A DNA stretch of 64,000 nt. Source: Paenibacillus sp. FSL R5-0517 (lineage in GTDB: Bacteria; Bacillota; Bacilli; Paenibacillales; Paenibacillaceae). The notes beneath the pieces are model-generated. The model saw only the letters and a program-made list of their open reading frames with translations, had not been told where the DNA came from and searched no databases. Positions 36,298 to 46,367 of the stretch are shown here, in pieces. Every line of letters begins with the position of its first letter. The first letter of the stretch is position 1. The DNA lies in contig NZ_CP150235.1 in the NCBI RefSeq assembly GCF_037974355.1, forward strand, positions 4,278,001-4,342,000, given 5' to 3'. Position numbers and translations under genes: made by a program.

Positions 36298-37707
36298 TTA
36301 CTTAATTCCCAGATACTCCTTGATTCCTGCAACAATCCCTTTGGCAACACTGTTCTGGAAACTTTCCGTGAAGAGGGCTGCTTCGTCGCTCTTATTGCTA
36401 AGGAATCCACCTTCCAGCAGAACTGCTGGCATTGTCGTTTCACGGGTAACATGGAGACTTGCCGTTTTCACTCCGCGATCTTTCAGTCCGGAAGACTGTA
36501 AGAGATACTTGTGCATCACTGTAGCAAGTGCTTTGCTGTTGGAGCGTGTATAGAATGTCTCTACACCGTTCGCAGCAGCAGGGCCACTGTTAGCATGAAT
36601 GGAGATGAAGATGTCCGCTTTTATGTCTTGTGCAATCTTCACACGTTCTTTTAATGCCAAAAATGTATCATCGCTGCGCGTTAACACAACGTCAATTTTG
36701 GATTCTTTTTTCAACAAGGCTTCCACTTTCAGAGCCATTGCCAGATTGAAGTCTTTTTCACGTTTCCCCGTTACACCAATTGCCCCTGGATCCTGATCTC
36801 CGTGACCTGCATCGATAACGACAACTTTTTTGCCATTATTCCCAACGGGAGGAGCAGGTGTACCACTTTGATTGTCGAGATTAATCATGATCAGTCCGGA
36901 ATCATTTTGCACACTGTACCCTTTCGAACTGGACAGATCGATCACAAAACGAACTGTGGATGGACTGTTGCTGTATAACGAGTAACGAATCTTAGACACA
37001 TCCGGATAGCCGCTAACGACGAGTTGTCCATTCTGGTTGCTGTCTAGAGCCTGTCCTTCACTGAATGAATCAGCAAATGCGGTATTCGGCAAGTCTATAA
37101 CGATTCGATCTGGTCCTGTCATCGTGAAGACGTTCGGCTTCGTACTCCCGCTTGTTGCTATCATGAGGCGGTTGTCGCTGAAGCTGATGCCGTTCACCAG
37201 TACAAGACCTTCCTGATCCGATCCTCCGCCTTCATTGCCAGAGTTCGGAGGTGTGGTTGTCCCGTTTCCGGAACCTGAATTCTGGGTAACTAATGTTACC
37301 GTCTTCGTGGTATTGTTCCAACCCACCTTAAGACCCATTTCCTCACCGATAAATCGGAGAGGTACGAGCGTAGTACCATTTTTAACGAGTGGCGGGGCAT
37401 CCAGGTTTACGTTACTGCCGTTCACCGTTGCCGTCTTCTGTCCAACAATCATCTGCATGGCAGTGTTGTCTTTGCTGATAGTCACCGTTTGCGTTTGCTG
37501 CTTCCACTCCACGCTATATCCAAGATTTTCGGACACAACCCGGATCGGAACCATCACCTTGCTGTTGATAATTTCCGCTTTTGCATCCGATGGCTGTACG
37601 ATTTCTTTTCCGTCTAGGATAATTTTCGTGTCTGTTGCTGCGTGACTATAGCCCGGGAATACGAGCCCAAAGACAAATAACAGTACCAAAAAACCGAACT
37701 TCTTCAT
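36298..37707 (-). CDS. N-acetylmuramoyl-L-alanine amidase with stalk and AMIN domains
   Basis: 469 residues: a signal peptide (cleaved after SHA, about 23), a copper-amine-oxidase-like stalk domain (about 25-145: KVMVPIRVVSENLGYSVEW and TLVPLRFIGEEMGLKVGW), a Gly/Ser linker, an AMIN domain (about 170-285), and a C-terminal Amidase_3 domain (about 295-469). The zinc amidase residues are present: the His in VIDAGHGDQDPG, the Glu in GKREKDFNL, the His in FISIHANSG, and the catalytic Glu in VLLEGGFLSNKSDE. It cleaves the peptide from glycan strands. It is a paralogue of the next gene upstream. Confidence 0.93.
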   Translation of the reverse strand: MKKFGFLVLLFVFGLVFPGYSHAATDTKIILDGKEIVQPSDAKAEIINSKVMVPIRVVSENLGYSVEWKQQTQTVTISKDNTAMQMIVGQKTATVNGSNVNLDAPPLVKNGTTLVPLRFIGEEMGLKVGWNNTTKTVTLVTQNSGSGNGTTTPPNSGNEGGGSDQEGLVLVNGISFSDNRLMIATSGSTKPNVFTMTGPDRIVIDLPNTAFADSFSEGQALDSNQNGQLVVSGYPDVSKIRYSLYSNSPSTVRFVIDLSSSKGYSVQNDSGLIMINLDNQSGTPAPPVGNNGKKVVVIDAGHGDQDPGAIGVTGKREKDFNLAMALKVEALLKKESKIDVVLTRSDDTFLALKERVKIAQDIKADIFISIHANSGPAAANGVETFYTRSNSKALATVMHKYLLQSSGLKDRGVKTASLHVTRETTMPAVLLEGGFLSNKSDEAALFTESFQNSVAKGIVAGIKEYLGIK

Positions 37708-37965
37708 CCTTCACCCCTACCATTCTCATATTTTTTTGCCGCATGTTGTCATTTTCCAACTCCGACTGACCGTTTGGGCATTACCAGACACCTATTAGAC
37801 GCCCCTCGCTCTCAAAAGTTGCGAATATATTCCAACATAACAGAAAAAAAACGTTGTCAGATCAAGCTTTTTTTACATTTTAATGTCTTATTTTTTCCTT
37901 ATTTATCAAATATACATCTCTAAACAACGTACTAGCCTAACCTGCATAATTACGCACAATTCATT

Positions 37966-39372
37966 TTAGAGTCCCAAAAATTCAACAATTCCGTCCACAA
38001 TCGCCTGAGCACATTTCTCCTGGTATTCTTCTGTGAGCATGACTGCTTCATCTGAAGAATTACTTAAAAAACCTAATTCAAGCAACACAGCAGGCATGGT
38101 TGTTTCACGGGTCACATGTAGACTAGCCGTTTTAACCCCACGATCCTTGAGTCCGGTTACCGGCAACACATATTTGTGAAGAGTATCAGCCAAAGTCTTG
38201 CTTTCTTTGCGACTATATAGCGTTTCAATCCCGTTTGGCACGGGTGTGGTGAATTTGTTTCCATGAATGGACACAAAAACATCTGCCTGATTCAATTCAG
38301 CAATATCCACTCGCTGTTTGAGTGAAAGCTCTGTGTCATCCTGGCGTGTAATGACCGTTTGGATATTTGAGTACTTTTGAAGAATAGCCTGTACCTTCAG
38401 CCCTACAGCCAGATTGAAATCCTTCTCATAAGCTCCAGACAAACTTACTGCACCGGATTGACGACCACCATGTCCGGGATCAATGACCACAATGGTTTTG
38501 CCATCATTCGTAGGTAATGCCGGTTGGCTTGTGGGTTCTCCACTTGTAGCTGTCAGGTCAACAAGCAAGACATTGTTATCTCCAATAGACCATTTGGCAG
38601 TAGCCGACTGACTCAGATCCAGAACGACACGCACGGTGGAAGGCGATTTACTAAACATGGCATACCGGACTTTGGAAACGAATGATGAATCCGTAACGAG
38701 AAACTGTCCACTGCCATCCGCGTTAGAGGCTTGTCCCTGAATGAATTCCTGAGAAAATGTGGCTGAAGGCAGATCAACTATAATACGGTCTGGCCCGCCT
38801 ATACTGGATACTTTGGGACTGATATTCCCGTTTGTTGCTACAATCAACCGATCTCCGCTGAAGGTGATCCCTTGAAGCTCTGTCAGACCATCCGGGACAG
38901 GAGCCTCGACGGGGTCACTGTCACCTTCCGTTCCGACTACGGGAGGAATACTAAATAGGCTTACTGTCTTGGTTCCATTGTCCCAACCAACACGCAGACC
39001 CATGCCTTCCCCGACAAAGCGTAACGGAACAAGCGTCGTTCCCTGTTTGATCAGTGGAGGCGAATCCAGATTCACCACGTTTCCATTCACTGTAGCTGCA
39101 TCTTTGCCAGCCGTCATTTGAATTGTGCTGTTTCCTTTTTGAACCTGGACTGACTGAGTTGCCTTCTCCCACTTCACCTTATAACCCAGATTCTCCGATA
39201 CAATTCGAATCGGAACCATGACCGTCTTTCCGATATTTTCGGCGGGTGCTCCCGTCTGCTGGTTAATGGTTACACCGTCGAGTACAATCGAGGGAGTGGT
39301 GTCTGCATGGGCCATGACTGGAAATAAACATAGGAACAGAAGAAAAACGACTGCTGCGGACCATTTTTTCAT
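37966..39372 (-). CDS. N-acetylmuramoyl-L-alanine amidase with stalk and AMIN domains, tandem paralogue
   Basis: 468 residues with the same order as its neighbour: signal peptide (MAHADT), stalk domain (TVMVPIRIVSENLGYKVKW, TLVPLRFVGEGMGLRVGW), AMIN domain, then Amidase_3. Active-site elements are VIDPGHGGRQSG, AYEKDFNLAVG, VSIHGNKFT and VLLELGFLSNSSDE. The two proteins align end to end, so the pair arose by gene duplication. Differences near the catalytic cleft (GNKFTTPV for ANSGPAA) suggest partly distinct substrates. A 258-bp gap separates the genes, so each probably has its own promoter. Confidence 0.93.
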   Translation of the reverse strand: MKKWSAAVVFLLFLCLFPVMAHADTTPSIVLDGVTINQQTGAPAENIGKTVMVPIRIVSENLGYKVKWEKATQSVQVQKGNSTIQMTAGKDAATVNGNVVNLDSPPLIKQGTTLVPLRFVGEGMGLRVGWDNGTKTVSLFSIPPVVGTEGDSDPVEAPVPDGLTELQGITFSGDRLIVATNGNISPKVSSIGGPDRIIVDLPSATFSQEFIQGQASNADGSGQFLVTDSSFVSKVRYAMFSKSPSTVRVVLDLSQSATAKWSIGDNNVLLVDLTATSGEPTSQPALPTNDGKTIVVIDPGHGGRQSGAVSLSGAYEKDFNLAVGLKVQAILQKYSNIQTVITRQDDTELSLKQRVDIAELNQADVFVSIHGNKFTTPVPNGIETLYSRKESKTLADTLHKYVLPVTGLKDRGVKTASLHVTRETTMPAVLLELGFLSNSSDEAVMLTEEYQEKCAQAIVDGIVEFLGL

Positions 39373-39786
39373 ACCTCATCCACCATTCTTTTTGTCTTTT
39401 GAACATCCGACCTGATTCTCTGCACAGCATAACATCAATGAGTCTATGTAACCTTCCATAATCTACTAATCAGTTTATCAGATATTGTCCCTTCATCCGG
39501 TTACAACGTTGTCATATTCAGTCGGAAATAAGATAAAAAAAGCAGCTCACATTCAAAAACATCCTCTCTTTTACATGAATGTACATCGATTCCGTATCAA
39601 TGATGTCATATATTGATGATATTACATGTTGAAGTATTCAATCGAGAAAGATCGGGAGTTCTATGTATAGATGATTCATTAAGATATTTTAGCTTCTGAA
39701 ATTATAAAAAAAGCTTCTGTCTCATCCATAGGAAACAAGGTTCCTTTGGCGAGACAGAAGCTTTCTGCTGTACGCTAATCTAGCGA
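39373..39786. other. intergenic region between the amidase and leuD
   Basis: 414 bp, AT-rich. The leuD terminator occupies 39706-39764. The rest should hold the promoter of the amidase at 37966-39372, but no clear -35/-10 pair was found, and no open frame with an RBS. Confidence 0.5.
39706..39764 (-). terminator. rho-independent terminator of leuCD
   Basis: AAAGCTTCTGTCTC (39710-39723) pairs perfectly with GAGACAGAAGCTTT (39751-39764) around GGAA/TTCC. On the minus strand a T-rich tail follows. Confidence 0.9.
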
Positions 39787-40389
39787 TTAACCGAATAGTT
39801 TAGCCGCATGGCGTTGCTCATACGCAGCGATTTCGTCATCATGTTGAAGAGTGAGACCAATATCGTCCAGTCCTTGCAAAAGGAATTGACGACGATGCTC
39901 ATCCAGATCAAAATCGATATGCAGTCCGTATGCATCGGTAATCGTTTTGTTTTCCAGATTTACATTCATCTCATAGCCTTCATGTGTCGCTGTACGTTGG
40001 AACAAGTCTTCCACTTGCTCTTCTGACAACTTGATTGGCAAGATCCCGTTCTTAAAGCAGTTATTATAGAAGATATCTGCAAAAGATGGAGCGATGACAC
40101 AACGGAATCCATAGTCCATAATTGCCCATGGCGCATGCTCACGGGAAGATCCACAGCCAAAGTTGGCACGTGAGATCAGGATGGATGCTCCTTCATAACG
40201 AGGTTTGTTCATTTCGAAGGAGGCATTATTGTTACCCTCTTCATCAAAACGCCATTCGTAGAACAAAAATTGTCCAAATCCCGTACGTTCAATCCGTTTC
40301 AGGAACTGTTTCGGAATGATTGCGTCTGTATCTACATTGACCCGGTCTACCGGTGCAACAATGCCTTGTAATGTTTTGAATTCTTCCAT
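39787..40389 (-). CDS. leuD: 3-isopropylmalate dehydratase small subunit
   Basis: 200 residues, normal for LeuD. It has the swivelling domain with VDTDAIIPKQFLKRIERTGFG near the start, then the substrate-binding FGCGSSREHAPWAI loop and FADIFYNNCFKNGILPI. With LeuC it isomerises 2-isopropylmalate to 3-isopropylmalate in leucine synthesis. It follows leuC by 31 bp and ends at a strong terminator. Confidence 0.96.
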   Translation of the reverse strand: MEEFKTLQGIVAPVDRVNVDTDAIIPKQFLKRIERTGFGQFLFYEWRFDEEGNNNASFEMNKPRYEGASILISRANFGCGSSREHAPWAIMDYGFRCVIAPSFADIFYNNCFKNGILPIKLSEEQVEDLFQRTATHEGYEMNVNLENKTITDAYGLHIDFDLDEHRRQFLLQGLDDIGLTLQHDDEIAAYEQRHAAKLFG

Positions 40390-40420
40390 ATTAAACGTTC
40401 TCCCTTCTGTCTGTTATAGA

Positions 40421-41842
<1,422 letters not shown>

Positions 41843-41971
41843 CATTTTCACCTCATCATAAGTTCGGTCCTTGGAAGAGCCTCTGTTTTCCTTTAAAAAG
41901 TGAAGCTCTTGAATGACATAAATATATCACCCCGTCCTTCATTGTTCCAAGATATAATATCTATAGATGTA

Positions 41972-41986
41972 ATAGGTTTAACCTAT
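41972..41986. promoter_or_regulatory. palindrome in the leuC leader, LysR-box-like
   Basis: ATAGGTTTAACCTAT is a perfect 7-1-7 inverted repeat of the T-N11-A type bound by LysR regulators. It lies about 130 bp upstream of leuC, and a LysR gene is divergent from here. Confidence 0.5.
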
Positions 41987-42033
41987 AATAAAAGAAAGGC
42001 AAATAAACCACTGCTCATCGCAGAGGTTTAAAT

Positions 42034-42053
42034 TGATAACAATTATCATTATC
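42034..42053 (-). promoter_or_regulatory. Fur box at the leuC promoter
   Basis: TGATAACAATTATCA (42034-42048) matches the 7-1-7 core at 14 of 15 positions. GATAACAATTATCATTATC (42035-42053) matches the 19-bp box at 17. It begins about 5 bp downstream of the expected start of transcription from the promoter at 42065-42093. Confidence 0.75.
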
Positions 42054-42064
42054 ATGTAAGTCTT

Positions 42065-42093
42065 ATAGTACGTTCCCGCTTCGTCGCTGTCAA
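42065..42093 (-). promoter_or_regulatory. sigma-A promoter reading toward leuC
   Basis: TTGACA (42093-42088) and TACTAT (42070-42065) are 17 bp apart on the minus strand, close to consensus. Transcription would begin near 42058, run through the Fur box and give a leader of about 215 nt for leuC. Confidence 0.65.
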
Positions 42094-42136
42094 TGTTTTT
42101 ATACAAAATAAAGAAGCCACCTCTTAATAATTGAGT

Positions 42137-42155
42137 TTACCGGTAGTTCCGGTAA
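42137..42155 (+). promoter_or_regulatory. inverted repeat overlapping a putative lysR promoter
   Basis: TTACCGG-TAGTT-CCGGTAA is a perfect 7-5-7 repeat. It fills the spacer between TTGAGT (42131-42136) and TAATAA (42153-42158), a 16-bp-spaced promoter-like pair reading toward lysR. Autorepression by the LysR protein is the likely use. Confidence 0.45.
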
Positions 42156-42213
42156 TAAGAATGATTTCTTTATCTGTAGTGATATAATGGTGGCATAACG
42201 AAAGGAATGACCA

Positions 42214-43140
42214 ATGACGATGGAATTCAGACAACTTCAATATACGCTGCAAATTGCGGCCGAACGCAATTTCTCCAGGGCAGCAGAAAAACTGCATATT
42301 GCTCAACCTTCATTAAGCCAGCAATTATCCAAATTGGAAAAAGAATTGGGCGTACTGCTGTTTCAGCGTAATACGAGTACAGTAGAGTTAACCCATGCCG
42401 GTGTTACGTTTGTGGAGCAAGCCCAAAAGATCGTAGATGCCATGGAGTTATTACGTCAGGAAATGTCAGACATCTCCCAGCTTCGCAAAGGTAAAGTCGT
42501 TGTGGGCAGCATGCCGATCACTGGCTCACACCTGCTCCCACACGTGCTTCCTGCATTCCAACAAGCGTACCCCGAGATTGAAGTCACCTTGTTGGAAGAC
42601 TCCGGACTTACGCTTGAGAAATTGACAGCAAGCGGCAAAGCTGATCTTAGCCTCTTATCTCTTCCTTTACAAGAACCAAGCTTGTCTTATGTAACTATTG
42701 GCGAAGAACGGATTGATCTGGCGGTTCCCCCGAATCACCCTCTGGCACGCAGGGCAGATCCGGATAATCCGCTTCCTGTGCGCATTGAAGAGCTTCGGGA
42801 TGAGCCATTTGTTGTATTGAAAAAAGGACAGGGTTTCCGCAAACTTACATTTGATCTCTGTGAGCAGGCTGGTTTTGATCCCCAGGTTGTGTTCGAGAGC
42901 ACAAATATTGAAACCGTTCAGTCACTGGTCGCCACAGGGATGGGGATTACACTGGTTCCACGCTTTATTGCCCGTGCGCCGCGCAGTGAATTCGTACCCG
43001 TGTATGTGCCGCTTGCTGAGCCAACTCCCAGCAGAACACTTGTTGTGGCTTACCGGCAAGGCAGAGTACTGTCGAAGGCAGCCGAAGCATTCATCCATAC
43101 GTTTCAACAAACGGTGGCCGAATTGTCCAAGGGAGACTAA
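42214..43140 (+). CDS. LysR-family transcriptional regulator
   Basis: 308 residues. The N-terminal winged HTH is MEFRQLQYTLQIAAERNFSRAAEKLHIAQPSLSQQLSKLE-type (residues 2-42), followed by a linker helix and a two-lobe effector domain (about 90-300: KGKVVVGSMPITGSHLLPHVL and TNIETVQSLVATGMGITLVP). It resembles the CynR/AlsR/BsdA branch. It is divergent from leuCD across a region rich in palindromes, so leuCD is the first candidate target. The ligand is unknown. AAAGGA lies ahead of the ATG. Confidence 0.92.
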   Translation: MTMEFRQLQYTLQIAAERNFSRAAEKLHIAQPSLSQQLSKLEKELGVLLFQRNTSTVELTHAGVTFVEQAQKIVDAMELLRQEMSDISQLRKGKVVVGSMPITGSHLLPHVLPAFQQAYPEIEVTLLEDSGLTLEKLTASGKADLSLLSLPLQEPSLSYVTIGEERIDLAVPPNHPLARRADPDNPLPVRIEELRDEPFVVLKKGQGFRKLTFDLCEQAGFDPQVVFESTNIETVQSLVATGMGITLVPRFIARAPRSEFVPVYVPLAEPTPSRTLVVAYRQGRVLSKAAEAFIHTFQQTVAELSKGD

Positions 43141-43185
43141 GGAATTTCTCCTAGGGGTATGGGGACATATAACACAGATCAAAAC

Positions 43186-43215
43186 AAAGGCTTGACCCTA
43201 ATGGGCCAAGCCTTT
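43186..43215 (+). terminator. rho-independent terminator of lysR
   Basis: AAAGGCTTG pairs with CAAGCCTTT around CC/GG. Only a short T-rich tail follows. It is 46 bp after the lysR stop. Confidence 0.7.
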
Positions 43216-43373
43216 GTCATATACTCGTTTCCCGCATAAGCAGGATAGAGTTCTTACAACGCAATCACAGTAACTGGTTAGAGTACAATGTTGCTTGTTA
43301 AGTTGTTTAGCTTTCATGCTAATTTATAATGTTAATGTAGAAACGTACATAAGAAAACTTCATGTGTGACGGT

Positions 43374-43559
43374 TTATTTTCGCAAATTACGATCGCTTGT
43401 CAGCCTGTTTTGCTGATTCATTACACGGCCTTCGTCCTGAACAGTTGAATCAGGCGGTGATAGCCCTCCTGCTCCATTCTCTAAGAATGCCCTTAAGTGA
43501 TCTTCCCTTGTGTTATCCTGTTCCAGTCTCCTGAGCGTATCTTTCACATGGTTGTCCAT
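43374..43559 (-). CDS. small hydrophilic protein of unknown function
   Basis: 61 residues, highly charged, rich in Asn, Arg, Asp and Gln, with no Cys and no membrane segment. The N-terminal third (MDNHVKDTLRRLEQDN) looks helical and the rest disordered. Support for a real gene is a near-perfect RBS (AAGGAGATGATC) ahead of the ATG. No terminator was seen after it. Small proteins of this character are common among spore and stationary-phase proteins, but the family is not recognised. Confidence 0.55.
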   Translation of the reverse strand: MDNHVKDTLRRLEQDNTREDHLRAFLENGAGGLSPPDSTVQDEGRVMNQQNRLTSDRNLRK

Positions 43560-43650
43560 TGATTGATCATCTCCTTGGTAACGGGATAGTTATCATTACC
43601 CGCACGCTGGAAGAATAATCACTTTTTCTGCAGAATTTATTTCATTTTTT

Positions 43651-44472
43651 TTATTTATCACCAAAATAAACGCCAGGTCGACGGTCTTCAAACACGGGAA
43701 TACGTCCGCGAACCTCATCTACCAGGGAAGGGCGAATGATTCCGGTCACGATCTCTTCCCCTTCGCCACCTTCAGCCACAATCTCACCCCATGGATCAAT
43801 GATGAGGGAATGTCCGAAAAACTCGGTGTCCCCCCCTTTTCCCACACGGTTACAGGCGATCACATACATCTGATTCTCAATCGCTCTTGCCGTAAGCAAT
43901 GTACGCCAGTGATGCAGACGAGGATTCGGCCATTCGGCCGGTACAATCAAAGCCTTGGCACCATTTAAAGCAAGGGTGCGGGCGAGTTCCGGAAACCGGA
44001 TGTCGTAACAGATCGAAGCACCCGCTGTAAGACCATTTTGTAATTCAAAAATTTCAGGTTCCGCACCAGGCTGTAAAAATTTCTCCTCGTCCATCAGGCG
44101 GAACAGATGTAATTTATCGTATCGCGTTACCTGTGTTCCTTCACGATCATACGCGTACATTGTATTGTATATTTGACCATCCCGTTTCTCGGCAATGGAA
44201 CCGCCAACGATGGAAATTTGATGTTTTTGAGCAAAAGCAGACAGCCACTCCCGTGATTTCTGTCCTTCCGGGTCAGCGAGTTCATGAATTTGCGTCAACG
44301 CGTATCCGGTATTCCACATTTCAGGCAGCACAGCCAGCCCCAGATCCGGATATTGTTCTACCGCACGTTCAAGCAACGACTGCATATGTTTATGATTAGC
44401 CTCAGGGTCTCCGAGCTGAATATCCCCCTGAATCAGAGCTACACGCATTTCTCCCTGTTGTTGTTCTGTCAT
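43651..44472 (-). CDS. mtnU: carbon-nitrogen hydrolase, probable omega-amidase of methionine salvage
   Basis: 273 residues from the ATG at 44472 (GAGGAG 8 bp ahead). The nitrilase-superfamily triad is clear: Glu in AVLPEMWNTGY, Lys in YDKLHLFRL, and Cys in GASICYDIRFPEL. The EEKFLQPG and ARAIENQMYVIACNRVG loops are those of the Nit2/MtnU group. Omega-amidases hydrolyse alpha-ketoglutaramate or ketosuccinamate left by glutamine/asparagine transaminases. In B. subtilis the homologue (ykrU/mtnU) neighbours the salvage aminotransferase. Here mtnE lies 3.2 kb away, with two iron-uptake genes between. A general deaminated-glutathione amidase role is the main alternative. Confidence 0.82.
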   Translation of the reverse strand: MTEQQQGEMRVALIQGDIQLGDPEANHKHMQSLLERAVEQYPDLGLAVLPEMWNTGYALTQIHELADPEGQKSREWLSAFAQKHQISIVGGSIAEKRDGQIYNTMYAYDREGTQVTRYDKLHLFRLMDEEKFLQPGAEPEIFELQNGLTAGASICYDIRFPELARTLALNGAKALIVPAEWPNPRLHHWRTLLTARAIENQMYVIACNRVGKGGDTEFFGHSLIIDPWGEIVAEGGEGEEIVTGIIRPSLVDEVRGRIPVFEDRRPGVYFGDK

Positions 44473-44545
44473 GACAAGCACTCCTCTGAACCGTAATACC
44501 TGCTATCATAGCTTGATCCTCTTGAAGACTGCAAGCCTGTTTTTG

Positions 44546-46168
44546 TTATGAACTTGCACACAATAACTCAGGCAGCAGGGTCAACAATCGATCGCTTGTG
44601 AGCGCATCACCCATGTTCCAGATCGACTCCTCCACAGTATACACCCGTCTATTCTGCACAGCCGGAAGGGCTTGCCAACTGGAACTTTTCATCAGCATCT
44701 CGGTAGCCTTTCTTGCCACGACTTCCTCAGGCAGCATAACAAATACATGATCCCCCGCATACTGTCGTACCGCTTCTGCTGAAATTTCCTTATAGGCCCT
44801 GCCTGCCGCAAGTGCTTCCTTAACTTTGGTAACCGGCCTGAACCCCATTGGATGGTATAACAATGGCGCCAGCCCGATATTGCCCATAACAAATAATCGT
44901 GCACCTCGATGGAATGTAAATACGGATGCTGTTTCCCCTTCTTCAATCGCTGTATGGATCTTCGCCCACATCTGCTCAGTACGCTCCGCATAGGAGGTTA
45001 GCCACTGTTCAGCCTGAGGTTGTTTGCCAAACCAGTTGCCTAAACCGCGCATTCGCTCGTCCAACATGGCATGTGAATTGTAAGCGAGTGTTGGTGCAAT
45101 GTGGGAAAGTTGTTCATACTGCTGTTCATTGTTACTATCAAAAATTATCAGATCCGGCTTCATGACAACAGCTGCTTCCACTTTAACCGGAGCAACCGCG
45201 TCATAAGTCTGATCTCCCAGCACCGGAATACCCAGCATCAGCAGATCTCCCGCGGAATCTCCGTAATACATAATTCGCTCCGGATTTACAGGAATATTCA
45301 CTTCATGACCCATCCAGTCCTGTACCAACGTCTGCTGCTGAATAGATCTGTCATATTGACGAGGAGATAATCCAGTCATTTGGCGAAAACGCCTGCTGAA
45401 ATAATACTCATCCTTAAACCCCACGCGGCTTGCGATATCCCGAAGAGGCTCATCCGATTTGCGGAGCCATTCCTTGGCATGTTTAATGCGTACGTGGTTT
45501 ACATAATCAAGTGGCTTGTGACCTGTAAGTTGTCTGAATAGAATCGTGTACTGCACAGGTCTGATCTCTGCAAGACGGGCCAGTTTCTGTACAGTGATTT
45601 CTTCAGTATAATGGTCGTCCACATACTGAATTGTACTGCGTAGCCTTGCTTCCATACTCTGCTCCTTCTTTGGAGAAGTGTACCGGGTAATAATTATCTC
45701 CATCCATTTTTGGAACTGTGCATTCAGATGACTGTACTCGGCGTCTGTTTTATAGTTCCGAATGACATACATCTGTTCCAACAGCCCACTTAACGGAGCA
45801 TATGGATAGCCATTCAATTGGTTTCTGTGTGCAAATACAGGGCGGGTATAGAGCTCTGGATCGCTCGTCAACACATGAATAATATCAAAGCTCATCACGA
45901 TATATTTCAATTCCGAATCCTTGCGATGTTCAATCTGGTAGCCTTCTCCCGGAGAAAGTGGATAAACAAATCCCGTAGTAAACGGATACTGTTCATCTCC
46001 AATATATAACCGTCCCTCTCCTTCTTCACAGATCAGGAACGCATGTTTCTCGCAATCAACTTCTAGCATCACCTGTTCAGGTGGCTCAATTCGTCGTACC
46101 AGATGATCCAGCCGAAACATGAATGCTGAAAAGAACAACGCTCCCCCATCGGCATCCAGAGCCTGCAT
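44546..46168 (-). CDS. AraC-family regulator with C-terminal siderophore-binding domain (Btr-like, second copy)
   Basis: 540 residues: an N-terminal sensor-like domain (about 10-130), an AraC double HTH (about 170-270: ITVQKLARLAEIRPVQYTILFRQL and RDIASRVGFKDEYYFSRRFRQMTG), and a periplasmic-binding-type domain (about 280-537). The last domain opens with VQDWMGHEVNIPVNPERIMYYG and contains KPDLIIFDSNNEQQYEQL. These stretches are plainly similar to the lipoprotein at 46368 (KDWTGHEVEVPVNPKRVIYHG). The protein probably senses the same ferric siderophore inside the cell and activates uptake genes, as Btr does. A near-perfect Fur box is 26 bp upstream of the ATG. Confidence 0.9.
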   Translation of the reverse strand: MQALDADGGALFFSAFMFRLDHLVRRIEPPEQVMLEVDCEKHAFLICEEGEGRLYIGDEQYPFTTGFVYPLSPGEGYQIEHRKDSELKYIVMSFDIIHVLTSDPELYTRPVFAHRNQLNGYPYAPLSGLLEQMYVIRNYKTDAEYSHLNAQFQKWMEIIITRYTSPKKEQSMEARLRSTIQYVDDHYTEEITVQKLARLAEIRPVQYTILFRQLTGHKPLDYVNHVRIKHAKEWLRKSDEPLRDIASRVGFKDEYYFSRRFRQMTGLSPRQYDRSIQQQTLVQDWMGHEVNIPVNPERIMYYGDSAGDLLMLGIPVLGDQTYDAVAPVKVEAAVVMKPDLIIFDSNNEQQYEQLSHIAPTLAYNSHAMLDERMRGLGNWFGKQPQAEQWLTSYAERTEQMWAKIHTAIEEGETASVFTFHRGARLFVMGNIGLAPLLYHPMGFRPVTKVKEALAAGRAYKEISAEAVRQYAGDHVFVMLPEEVVARKATEMLMKSSSWQALPAVQNRRVYTVEESIWNMGDALTSDRLLTLLPELLCASS

Positions 46169-46193
46169 GTCGGTTCACCTCGTCTTTCTAAAA

Positions 46194-46208
46194 TGAGAAT
46201 GATTATCA
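46194..46208 (-). promoter_or_regulatory. Fur box upstream of the second Btr-like regulator
   Basis: TGAGAATGATTATCA matches the TGATAAT-N-ATTATCA core at 14 of 15 positions, 26 bp upstream of the start codon. Confidence 0.78.
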
Positions 46209-46273
46209 ATCGTTCTGTATGGTCTGATTATAAGCGAGTGATGGTTAATAATCCAGCTATGACTTTAATCAGC

Positions 46274-46311
46274 AAAAAAGAGCGCTCAACGAAAAGTTGA
46301 AGGCTCCTTTT
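46274..46311 (-). terminator. rho-independent terminator of the siderophore-binding lipoprotein gene
   Basis: AAAAGAGC-CTCAAC pairs with GTTGA-GGCTCCTTTT. On the minus strand the hairpin is followed by six T. Confidence 0.8.
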
Positions 46312-46367
46312 ACTTTTTAATCAACATACTTAAAGGTATTACTGGTGCCTTACTGGCTCATCACCAA

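Larger units (their letters stand above)
41843..42213. promoter_or_regulatory. leuC-lysR divergent control region
   Basis: 371 bp holding, from leuC outward: an ATAGGTTTAACCTAT palindrome (41972-41986), a hairpin AAACC-CTGC/GCAG-GGTTT (42005-42029), a Fur box (42034-42053), a minus-strand promoter (42065-42093), and a TTACCGG-N5-CCGGTAA repeat (42137-42155) inside a plausible lysR promoter. The predicted leuC mRNA has a leader of about 215 nt. No T-box motif was found in it. Confidence 0.7.

Noticed and set aside
41843..42060. Possible leucine T-box in the leuC leader
   Set aside because: No GGTGG-ACCGCG core and no terminator with a T run are present on the minus strand.
43577..43605. GATAGTTATCATTACCC near the small gene as a seventh Fur box
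   Set aside because: Only part of the core matches (TGATAACTAT), with poor symmetry, and it is not near a recognised promoter.
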